A DNA stretch of 64,000 bases from Desulfotignum sp. (GTDB lineage Bacteria > Desulfobacterota > Desulfobacteria > Desulfobacterales > Desulfobacteraceae), in assembly GCA_021737695.1 (NCBI GenBank), contig JAIPDL010000005.1, forward strand, positions 1 through 64,000, in the 5' to 3' direction. The translations under genes were made by a program, and so were the position numbers. Below are positions 24,149-31,580 of the stretch, in pieces. The notes below the pieces were generated by a model. The model was not told the origin of the DNA, did not search any database, and saw only the letters and a list, made by a program, of their open reading frames with translations. Each line of letters starts with the position of its first letter. The stretch's first letter is position 1.

Positions 24149-26692
24149 CTACAGGGCGACGGCAAAGGCGACCCCGGCAGTGGTGGCTATTTTAAAGACA
24201 ATGTCGGCAATGTCCTTGGCCAGCCTCATATAGGGAATCCGTTCCAGGTTTTCAGGCACCACAATGGTGTCTCCGGGCATCAGCACGGTCTTGCCGAAGT
24301 GAGAGAAAAATCCCTTGTGCTGCTGCATGGACAGGATCTCGCCATTGGCCTTGAGCAGGTATATATATTTTTTGTCCGCTGTTTTGGATGCGCCGCCGCT
24401 TTTGGCCAGGTAATGGTCCAGGGTCTTGTTGGGCTCATACAGAAATGACCCCGGGGAATACACGCTCCCCACCACAGAAACAAACGCGGGCTTTTTTGGA
24501 ATATGAAGGCCGTCCCCATCCTTGAGCCGGAAATCAAACAAGCTGTTTTCAAACGAGGCCAGGTCTGCGAGCTTGAAGGACACGCGGCCTTCGGCCCGGA
24601 TGCTGGACAGCTGTCTCAGCAGGACTTCGGAGGTCTCTTTTGCGAACTGCGCGGTTTCCAGGGCCTCTTCAGACACTGCGGTCTGGGATTCGGTTGCAGT
24701 GGCCTGGAAAAGTGATATCCTTAGTTTCTGCATCATCTGGTCAATGCTTTTCTGCTGAATGACCCTTGCCTCTTCCGAGGTGTATTTGGCGCCATAAAAA
24801 TAGGCATATTCGGACAGCCCGCCGGCCCGGCGGATCAGTTCAGATATTTTTTCCCCTTCCCGGATGGCATAGGTACCGGGATAAGCCACCTCGCCGGTGA
24901 TGCTCACCTTGGCAATATGGGACGCGTCCTTGATCAGGGGCACCAGAACCGCATCTGACGATTGCAGCAAAAAGTCCTTGTCTGATTCACTGTCCAAAAG
25001 CAGGTATTCGGTAAACACCCGGTCTTTGCGGACAACCTGCCGGGCCACCTCGATCTTCTCAGTCCGTGCCCCGAATTTGAGTCCCCCGGCCAGGGCCAGG
25101 GCATCCTTGAGACGCAGGCCGGGCTGGAAATCGAACTCGCCGGGGTTCCACACTGCCCCGGTAACGGCAAAGGTTTCTTTCATTCCCACCCCGGCCCGGG
25201 AAAGCACCTGAATTCGGTCATAAGGATGCAGGGGTGCGTCAAACTGACCGGTAAACACCTTTGACAAAGGAAACTGCATGGGAATGATCCGGGTGGTGTC
25301 AAGATCATATCGGTGGATCAGGGCAAAATCCGTGACCGCATCAGGCATCAGCTGGGCCGGACCGGTAAGCACGTCTGACAACCGCATGCTCTGTTCATAC
25401 CGGAACACATCTTCGGCCCAGACATGCCCCTGCAGCCGCACCACATTGGGCAGCTGTGAGGATGAAAAAGTTGAAAAAGTCACCTCCACCAGGTCCCCGG
25501 TTTTGATGGGGTATTGGACCCATTCAGCCATGGATTCGGCATGGATGTCATGAATAATGAAATTCTGGTTGTTTTCAAACCGGCGCAGATAGATCCGGGA
25601 CCCGGATGCCTGGGGCAGGACACCGCCGGCCATTTTCACCAGGTCCTGAATGTTTTTCTCCCGGGTCAGCTCAAAAATACCTTCGTTAAGGATGCCGCCG
25701 GCAATGGCCGCAGTCTTGCCGATACCCGGCACAAAAATGATATCTTTGTTAGCGAGGACTTCATTGGATCCGGGCTCTCCATGCAGGAGCAGATCGTACA
25801 AATCAAAGGTGTTCACCGTTTTATTAGCCCGGTTCAGACGGATTTGCCGCAGTGATCCGGATTTTTTTACGCCCCCGGCTCGGAGCAGTCCGTCAAAAAC
25901 AGTGGAAAACGCCGGAACTACGTGAAGGCCGGGATTCCGGACTGCCCCCACCACAAAGATTTCGATGCTGCGCAACCGGGTCAGGATGACACTGAGGTTG
26001 ATGCCGTGAACATATTTTTCTGTTTCTTTCCTGATGACGGCTTCAATGTCCCCATACCGAATACCAGCCACTTGAATGATACCGATCCTGGGCGCATTGA
26101 TGGTCCCCTCCCGGCCCACGGTGGCGGTAAATTCCGTGTCGATTTCGCTGCCCCAAACCCGGATGACCAGCTGGTCTCCCGTGCCCAGGACATAGTCGGG
26201 ATCCGGGACAGCCAGGCTGGTATTCTGGATGCTTGCCGAAGAAAACACGTCATAGCCGAACTGTGTCAGGCTGCTGCTCAGATGGGAGGCGTATCCTTTT
26301 CTGTACTGCGCTTCAATGACAGAAGTGGTGTCCTGCGCTTCAATGACAGAAGTGGTGTCCTGCGCTTCAATGACAGACGCTTTGGCTTTGCGATGGAGAT
26401 CATCTTTTCCAATGTCATTTTCCTCCAGGTCTGACTCGGACAAATCACTGTCCTCTTTGAGCTTATTGCGCTCATCTTGTCTCTGTTTTGCCTGTTCCTG
26501 CCGGATCCGCTCCTGAACATCCGGCGGCAGCTGTCTGATGTTTTCAGGAGTCATGGTATCGGCGGGAAGCTGCGAAAGCTGCTGGATATTGTCAACATTG
26601 ATGGTCTGCCCCTGAATCTGCTGTCCACCGGCACTGATCGGCAGGACACAGAGTAATAGTCCAGTTAACACATATACCCATGTTTTTTTCAT
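24149..26692 (-). CDS. SLBB/Wza-type polysaccharide export protein
   Basis: I chose the ATG at 26692 (AGAGAGGA ten bases upstream); a TTG at 26698 is an alternative. The signal peptide ends near 'ISAGGQ'; no lipobox is seen. After a charged, probably helical segment with the repeated 'SVIEAQDTT' comes the Poly_export domain (about 165-250: 'DYVLGTGDQLVIRVWGSE', 'GREGTINAPRIGIIQVAG'). Several SLBB domains follow ('VVGAVRNPGLHVVPAFST', 'AGGVKKSGSLRQIRL', 'VTGAVWNPGEFDFQPGLRL', 'ITGEVAYPGTYAIREGEK', 'VVGSVYSPGSFLYEPNKTL') and a C-terminal hydrophobic stretch. Such proteins form the outer-membrane exit of exopolysaccharide systems. At ~847 aa it is a long member with more SLBB copies than Wza. 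No glycosyltransferases lie nearby, so its partners are elsewhere. Confidence 0.9.
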   Translation of the reverse strand: MKKTWVYVLTGLLLCVLPISAGGQQIQGQTINVDNIQQLSQLPADTMTPENIRQLPPDVQERIRQEQAKQRQDERNKLKEDSDLSESDLEENDIGKDDLHRKAKASVIEAQDTTSVIEAQDTTSVIEAQYRKGYASHLSSSLTQFGYDVFSSASIQNTSLAVPDPDYVLGTGDQLVIRVWGSEIDTEFTATVGREGTINAPRIGIIQVAGIRYGDIEAVIRKETEKYVHGINLSVILTRLRSIEIFVVGAVRNPGLHVVPAFSTVFDGLLRAGGVKKSGSLRQIRLNRANKTVNTFDLYDLLLHGEPGSNEVLANKDIIFVPGIGKTAAIAGGILNEGIFELTREKNIQDLVKMAGGVLPQASGSRIYLRRFENNQNFIIHDIHAESMAEWVQYPIKTGDLVEVTFSTFSSSQLPNVVRLQGHVWAEDVFRYEQSMRLSDVLTGPAQLMPDAVTDFALIHRYDLDTTRIIPMQFPLSKVFTGQFDAPLHPYDRIQVLSRAGVGMKETFAVTGAVWNPGEFDFQPGLRLKDALALAGGLKFGARTEKIEVARQVVRKDRVFTEYLLLDSESDKDFLLQSSDAVLVPLIKDASHIAKVSITGEVAYPGTYAIREGEKISELIRRAGGLSEYAYFYGAKYTSEEARVIQQKSIDQMMQKLRISLFQATATESQTAVSEEALETAQFAKETSEVLLRQLSSIRAEGRVSFKLADLASFENSLFDFRLKDGDGLHIPKKPAFVSVVGSVYSPGSFLYEPNKTLDHYLAKSGGASKTADKKYIYLLKANGEILSMQQHKGFFSHFGKTVLMPGDTIVVPENLERIPYMRLAKDIADIVFKIATTAGVAFAVAL
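26307..26387. repeat. 27-base tandem repeat, about three copies
   Basis: A unit of 27 bases is repeated nearly exactly about three times within the export protein gene and encodes 'SVIEAQDTT' units ('SVIEAQDTTSVIEAQDTT', then 'SVIEAQYRK'). Copies are almost identical in DNA, so the expansion is recent and copy number could vary between strains. Confidence 0.85.
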
Positions 26693-26989
26693 CAGCAAAA
26701 AGTCCTCTCTCTGTAAATGGTATTGCCCTGTGGTGTGCAGCTGACAACCGCAGATGCGGTATTATTCCGGCATAGCCCCACGTTTTTGTTTACATCGAAC
26801 CCGACACCTTGAACCTTATTCAATTCAAGCTCCATTTATTAGTTTTTTTTACATTGTTTGTAAAGGGTGATGTCCAAAGTTTTTTCCAGCATCCTGATTC
26901 AATACCGATAAAATCAAACTTCATGACCCAAAACTGAAAAACAACGCCTGCCACACCGCTGTGGACACATTCGGGTCAAAAAAAATAAA

Positions 26990-27281
26990 CCTCGTCAATA
27001 TCCGGGACCCCCAATGGAAGAAACCGGTGGGGTGTTCAGCATTTCAAGCCGCGGCACCTATACCTGAAAAAACCTGGAATTCCATAGTGAAATGCGTTAC
27101 AATTTTTGCCAACTTGGACACAATGCCCCAATGCCCAATATCACAAGCTGGGTGGCAATTACCAGCTGAACTGGGGTCTGAACCTAGATATCAGCGTGGC
27201 GCGACAAAGACAACAGCTCCTTTATTTGGATTGTGGCGGGACAACGACCGGATCAACTGTCAGCTCTCCTACCGGTTCTGA
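26990..27281 (+). pseudogene. 3' remnant of an outer-membrane beta-barrel protein gene
   Basis: Three frames together read like the end of an outer-membrane barrel: 'TGGVFSISSRGTYT' then a stop and 'KNLEFHSEMRYNF'; in another frame 'GGNYQLNWGLNLDISVARQR'; and in a third 'WRDNDRINCQLSYRF' followed by a stop at 27279-27281. The alternating strands and the final aromatic residue are typical of barrels, including those found near exopolysaccharide genes. At least one stop and two frameshifts break it. It lies beside the SLBB export gene but on the opposite strand. The rest of the 645-base gap (26693-26989 and 27282-27337) shows no gene. Confidence 0.4.
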
Positions 27282-27337
27282 ACCCCTGCTTTGTATGATA
27301 TGTTTTGTATCCATCATCATTTAAGTAAGGCGCAGAA

Positions 27338-28540
27338 ATGACACACCGCATTCAGATCTGTTTTTTATTTGTATTGCTCATTTTTTTCATGTGCAGCATT
27401 CCAGCCGGAGCCAGGATGGACGGGCTGACCGCTCTGTCAGCCGTTGATCGCACCGCACTCAAAAATGCCGTCAACGACCCCACCACCGGAATCCTGGTGA
27501 CCGATGACCTGGGCCGGGTGCTGTTTTCACAAAACCCGGACACACCCAGGGTACCGGCCTCCATTCTCAAGATATTGACCAGCCTGGCGGCCCTGGAACA
27601 CTGGGGACCGGAATACCGGTTTACCACACAGGCGGGGTTTGATTCAAGGAGTCATACCCTCCATGTCCGGGGGACAGGAGATCCTTTGTTTGTATCCGAG
27701 GTGATCCAGGATGTCTGTGGACAGATGGCAAATGCTTTCGATTTGCAGGAAATCAAAAAAATCGTGATCGATCAAGGGTATTTTGCGCCGGATATCACCA
27801 TCCCTGGCACCGGGCAGTCTTTGAATCCCTATGATGCCACCACCGGGGCGCTGTGCGCCAATTTCAACACCCTGCACTTTGTCCGGGATGCAGCAACCAA
27901 CGCGTTTTTGAGTGCCGAACCCCAGACCCCGTTGCTAAAGCAGTTTGAACAAACCATTAAAGAGACCGGTTTGAACAAAGGAAGGATTCTGCTGGAAAAA
28001 GAGGTGCGGCCTTTGTACCCGGGCCTGCTGACGGCATATTTTTTAAAGGAACTGGGGGTAACTGTGACAGGGATCGTGGAAACCGGATCGTTTCCGGATT
28101 CAGGGTCCACATTTTCCGGCAGCGTGTCTGTAAAGGCCCTGACCCTGGCATCCCCTTGGACCCTGGAAGAGGTGGTGAAAAAACTGCTCCAATATTCCAA
28201 CAATTTTATTGCCAATCAGGTGATGCTGGCTTTAGGGGCTCACGTGCACGGCCCGCCGGCCACCCTGGACAAAGGGGTTCAGGTGCTGACACGGACCGCA
28301 GCCGGTCTGCCCGGCTGGGACACCGCAGCAATTGCCGAAGGATCGGGGCTTTCAAGAAAAAACAGGGTCACACCGGCCCAGATGGGAACCCTGCTGATGG
28401 CGTTCATGCCCCATCACACCCTGATGCCTTTCACCGGCACCCAGTACTATAAAACCGGGACTCTCACCGGCATCCGCACCCGGGCCGGGTATTTTGTCGG
28501 CACGGATCAGCGTCTTTACCCGTTTGTCATCATGAAATAA
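27338..28540 (+). CDS. dacB: D-alanyl-D-alanine carboxypeptidase/endopeptidase, PBP4 (S13) family
   Basis: The signal peptide ends near 'PAGAR'. All three penicillin-binding motifs are present: SxxK in 'PASILKILTSL' (about residue 79), SxN as 'YSNNF', and KTG in 'YYKTGTLTG' near the C-terminus. The protein is 400 aa, slightly shorter than E. coli PBP4, so part of the inserted domain is reduced. It trims or cleaves peptidoglycan peptides in the periplasm. It stands alone on the plus strand and faces folE2 across a strong hairpin. Confidence 0.9.
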   Translation: MTHRIQICFLFVLLIFFMCSIPAGARMDGLTALSAVDRTALKNAVNDPTTGILVTDDLGRVLFSQNPDTPRVPASILKILTSLAALEHWGPEYRFTTQAGFDSRSHTLHVRGTGDPLFVSEVIQDVCGQMANAFDLQEIKKIVIDQGYFAPDITIPGTGQSLNPYDATTGALCANFNTLHFVRDAATNAFLSAEPQTPLLKQFEQTIKETGLNKGRILLEKEVRPLYPGLLTAYFLKELGVTVTGIVETGSFPDSGSTFSGSVSVKALTLASPWTLEEVVKKLLQYSNNFIANQVMLALGAHVHGPPATLDKGVQVLTRTAAGLPGWDTAAIAEGSGLSRKNRVTPAQMGTLLMAFMPHHTLMPFTGTQYYKTGTLTGIRTRAGYFVGTDQRLYPFVIMK

Positions 28541-28545
28541 CCACC

Positions 28546-28597
28546 AGGCCAGCTTTATTGTCGTTATTGGCATTAATAACGACAATAAAGCTGGCCT
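28546..28597. terminator. perfect 23-bp inverted repeat between convergent genes
   Basis: Arms 28546-28568 and 28575-28597 are perfectly complementary, with a 6-base loop (GGCATT). The position between two convergent genes suggests a bidirectional terminator. The long perfect stem and the absence of a clear T-run also fit a palindromic repeat element; the flank 'CTGGCCTGACCCC' recalls similar words at 2461 and 24115. Confidence 0.65.
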
Positions 28598-28604
28598 GAC
28601 CCCA

Positions 28605-29372
28605 TTATTTTTCGATGAAGGCGTAGGCGCTGTGGTTGTGGATGGATTCGAAATTTTCCGCGCTCACGGAAAACCAGGTGATGTTGGGGTCTGCCAACAG
28701 GATTTTGGCCACATCCCGGGCCAGGTCTTCCACAAACTTGGGGTTGTTGTAGGCTTTTTCCGTGACAAATTTTTCATCCTCCCGTTTGAGAACGGAAAAA
28801 ATGTCACAGGAAGCGGAGCGCTCCACGATTGCTACAATATCCTCGATCCAGATCAGTTTTTTAAACCGGGTGCTCACCAGGACCTCGCCCCGCTGATTGT
28901 GGGCACCGCAGTCGCTGATCGCTTTGGAACAGGGACACACGGATGTCACGGGCACGGCTACCTTTAAAATAATGTCTGTGGGATGCCCGGAATTGGATGA
29001 TCCGATAATGGAACAGGTATAGTCCATCAATCCGCTGACCCCGGCACTGGGGGACTGTTTGGCAATGAAGTAGGGAAACGTGATTTCAATATGAGAAGAT
29101 TGGGCGCCCAGGATTTTTTTCATATCCGCCAGAATCGTGGTCAAAGATTCCAGGGAAATGCGGGTCCGGGACTGATGAAGAATTTCCACAAACCGGCTCA
29201 TGTGGGTCCCTTTGCACTGGTGGGGCAGATCCACATACATGCTGATATCCGCCACCGTGGACTGGGTCCCCCGGGTTTTGTCCAGCACCTTGACCGGGTA
29301 TTTCAGGCCTTTGATGCCAACCTTGTTTATGGGAATTTTCCGATAATCCGGTTGATTCTGTGTATCGATCAT
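28605..29372 (-). CDS. folE2: GTP cyclohydrolase FolE2 (type IB)
   Basis: Converts GTP to 7,8-dihydroneopterin triphosphate, the first step of folate (and queuosine-type) synthesis. The ATG at 29372 lies 20 bases after rpoZ; a longer frame upstream is not needed. Family features seen: 'GTHMSRFVEIL' with the His/Glu region, 'VTSVCPCSKAISD' with the catalytic Cys, 'GAHNQRGEVLVS' and the C-terminal 'ENFESIHNHSAYA'. The length of 255 aa is typical. It is the last gene of the lon-tsaB-psd-greA-rpoZ-folE2 series. Confidence 0.95.
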   Translation of the reverse strand: MIDTQNQPDYRKIPINKVGIKGLKYPVKVLDKTRGTQSTVADISMYVDLPHQCKGTHMSRFVEILHQSRTRISLESLTTILADMKKILGAQSSHIEITFPYFIAKQSPSAGVSGLMDYTCSIIGSSNSGHPTDIILKVAVPVTSVCPCSKAISDCGAHNQRGEVLVSTRFKKLIWIEDIVAIVERSASCDIFSVLKREDEKFVTEKAYNNPKFVEDLARDVAKILLADPNITWFSVSAENFESIHNHSAYAFIEK

Positions 29373-29391
29373 GGTTGTTCGGGCGATAGGG

Positions 29392-29601
29392 TCAGACGCC
29401 CGGGGTTTTCGGCTCAGCCTCGACCTTGATCCGTCCGGCGGCAATTTCCCGCAACACGGTGACCACATCTCCGTTTTTACTGCGCGGGACCAGCAGTTCA
29501 GCCCCTTCCCTGACCTGGCGGACCCGTTTGGCTGCCAGATGCACCAGTTCGAACCGGTTGTTCACATTTTTCAGACAATCTTCAATGGTGACTCGTGCCA
29601 C
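29392..29601 (-). CDS. rpoZ: RNA polymerase omega subunit
   Basis: A 69-aa protein starting 'MARVTIEDCLKNVNNRFELV' with 'LAAKRVRQ', the classical omega signature. It aids assembly of RNA polymerase by binding the beta-prime subunit. It lies between greA and folE2 on the same strand. Confidence 0.95.
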   Translation of the reverse strand: MARVTIEDCLKNVNNRFELVHLAAKRVRQVREGAELLVPRSKNGDVVTVLREIAAGRIKVEAEPKTPGV

Positions 29602-29625
29602 GTTATTTCTCCTGAATAGATAGGT

Positions 29626-30093
29626 CTATAAAATATCGATAATTTCATATATCCGTTTGCCGCCCGGGGCCTGGAGCAAAGCCTCATCACCGGCCCGTTT
29701 GCCGATCAAGGCACTGCCCAAAGGAGAGGAAACCGAAATTTTGCCCAGTTTGATATCCGCTTCATCCGGCCCCACAATCATATACTCCACCTGCTCTTCC
29801 GAGTCCAGATTTTCCACCAGAACCCGGCTGGCGAACCGCACCACATCCTTGGGAACGGAATCCGGATCAATCACCTTGGCAACGCCCAGTTTATAACTGA
29901 TCTCGCCGATGCGCCCCTCCAGAAAAGACTGGCGTTCCTTGGCCGCATGATATTCCGCGTTCTCAGACAAATCCCCGTGGGCCCGGGCCGTTTCAATGGC
30001 TTTGATGTTTGTGGGACGTTCCTCGCGTTTAAGTCTTGCCAGCTCCTGTTTCAGGGCTTCATAGCCCTGTTTGGTAATCGGTATCTGCTCCAA
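29626..30093 (-). CDS. greA: transcription elongation factor GreA
   Basis: A 155-aa protein with an N-terminal coiled coil holding the acidic tip ('AHGDLSENAEYHAAKERQ') and a C-terminal FKBP-like domain ('KISVSSPLGSALIGKRAGDE'). It rescues backtracked RNA polymerase by stimulating transcript cleavage. The length is typical. It lies just upstream of rpoZ, another RNA polymerase-associated gene. Confidence 0.95.
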   Translation of the reverse strand: MEQIPITKQGYEALKQELARLKREERPTNIKAIETARAHGDLSENAEYHAAKERQSFLEGRIGEISYKLGVAKVIDPDSVPKDVVRFASRVLVENLDSEEQVEYMIVGPDEADIKLGKISVSSPLGSALIGKRAGDEALLQAPGGKRIYEIIDIL

Positions 30094-30154
30094 ACTAAAA
30101 ATAACTCCACGTCATGACGAATAAAAAATCATGATGGTTAAAGGTTAACTTGTT

Positions 30155-30832
30155 TTATGTCGAAACGGACGGCATCTTTGCGATAACGGTCACGCCGGCC
30201 TTAGTCCTGTCCCCTTTTTGGACCTGTATCCGGCAGGTTGGCGGCAGATACAGATCCAGTCGGGAACCGAACTGAATCATGCCGTACCGCTCCCCCCGGT
30301 GCACCCGGGTGCTGGCATTCGCGCAGTTGACAATCCGCCGGGCGATCAGCCCGGCAATCTGCACCACCACAAACCGCTGGTCTCCGGAGGTCCGGATGGT
30401 CAATGCGTTGCGTTCATTATAAATTGATGCCTTGTCAAAGGACGCATTAATAAAACGTCCCGGGGTATACGCCACTTTTTCCACCACCCCGTCCAGAGGA
30501 ATCCGGTTGACATGCACATTGAACACGTTCATGAATATGCTCACCTGTTGGCACGATTCAGCCAGGTATTCACTGTGCACACCGTCATCCACCCGGATCA
30601 CCCGGCCGTCAGCCGGAGATACCAGTAATTGATCGCCTTTGGGCACCGGCCGGTCCGGATCCCGGAAAAACCAGGTTATAAAAAGGGTGACAACCCCGGC
30701 AACACTGCCCGCAGCAACCCACCCCAAATAAAAAAACACCCCCGTCAAAAAGGCGGCGCCCAGTATAAATTTAATGCCCGGAACCGCTACCGGCAATGCA
30801 GCCCGGCGGCCCGGCCATTTTGTTCGATCCAT
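30155..30832 (-). CDS. psd: phosphatidylserine decarboxylase, short soluble-type with N-terminal anchor
   Basis: A 225-aa protein with one or two N-terminal membrane segments, followed by 'VSPADGRV' (catalytic Asp), 'FMNVFNVHVNRIPLDG' (catalytic His) and the self-cleavage site 'MIQFGSRLDLYLP', where Ser becomes the pyruvoyl group (GS in place of the LGST form). It makes phosphatidylethanolamine at the inner membrane. No phosphatidylserine synthase lies next to it. Confidence 0.92.
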   Translation of the reverse strand: MDRTKWPGRRAALPVAVPGIKFILGAAFLTGVFFYLGWVAAGSVAGVVTLFITWFFRDPDRPVPKGDQLLVSPADGRVIRVDDGVHSEYLAESCQQVSIFMNVFNVHVNRIPLDGVVEKVAYTPGRFINASFDKASIYNERNALTIRTSGDQRFVVVQIAGLIARRIVNCANASTRVHRGERYGMIQFGSRLDLYLPPTCRIQVQKGDRTKAGVTVIAKMPSVST

Positions 30833-30890
30833 TTAATGTGTCCCAAAAATTTTTAAACCATACAAGATTAACAGACATCCGGTCTGCGTG

Positions 30891-31580
30891 TCAAGCAAAA
30901 CCCCGGGGCGCGTCTGCGCCTTCGGACCGGAGATAGGCCGGGACCAGAGCGTTGGCGGCATTTTCAAAAAAATCCGGGGTGGTCCGGGCCGCCCAGGCGA
31001 GAGCTGCCGCACTGACTGCATCCATGAACGGCGGTGCCATCCGGATTCGGCCCTTAAAGGTTTCCTGTATTTTTGCTTCATATACCCTTGCACCGGATCC
31101 GGCAAACACGGCATCCTGCCCCGACACCATGGATATGGCCTGTTTAGGCGAACACACCCTGTCATCGGTTTTTTCCTTGAGCCGTCCGTGTTCAAACCGG
31201 AAAACCGCACAATATACCTGGCCCCGGCGGGCATCCATCATGGCGCACACCGGCACATCAACTTGAGAAAACCGGCAGGCAATGCCGGCCAGGCTGGACA
31301 CACCTGCAGCCGGCCGGGACAATGCCGTTGACAGGCCGAGCACGGCACTGATGCCGATGCGCAGCCCCGTGAAACTGCCCGGTCCTTTGGCAGCCACAAA
31401 GGCATCCACCTGGGAAATCTCACACCCGGCCTGGTCGGGAAACAAATCACCGGCCATGGCAAGCAGGCGCCGGGAATGGGTCAGCCGGCTGTGCCAGTAA
31501 GTTTCGCACACCAGCTGATCATTGTCTGTCACAGCCAGGCTGCAACCGGGTTCCGCCGTGCTCAGGGCAAAAATTTTCAC
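30891..31580 (-). CDS. tsaB: tRNA threonylcarbamoyladenosine synthesis protein TsaB
   Basis: An ASKHA-fold paralogue of TsaD: 'STAEPGCSLAVTD', 'HSRRLLAMAGDLF' and 'VAAKGPGSFTGLRIGISAV' are family signatures. It partners TsaD and TsaE in making t6A37 in tRNAs that read ANN codons. The start overlaps the lon stop by four bases, so the two are probably translated together. Confidence 0.92.
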   Translation of the reverse strand: MKIFALSTAEPGCSLAVTDNDQLVCETYWHSRLTHSRRLLAMAGDLFPDQAGCEISQVDAFVAAKGPGSFTGLRIGISAVLGLSTALSRPAAGVSSLAGIACRFSQVDVPVCAMMDARRGQVYCAVFRFEHGRLKEKTDDRVCSPKQAISMVSGQDAVFAGSGARVYEAKIQETFKGRIRMAPPFMDAVSAAALAWAARTTPDFFENAANALVPAYLRSEGADAPRGFA

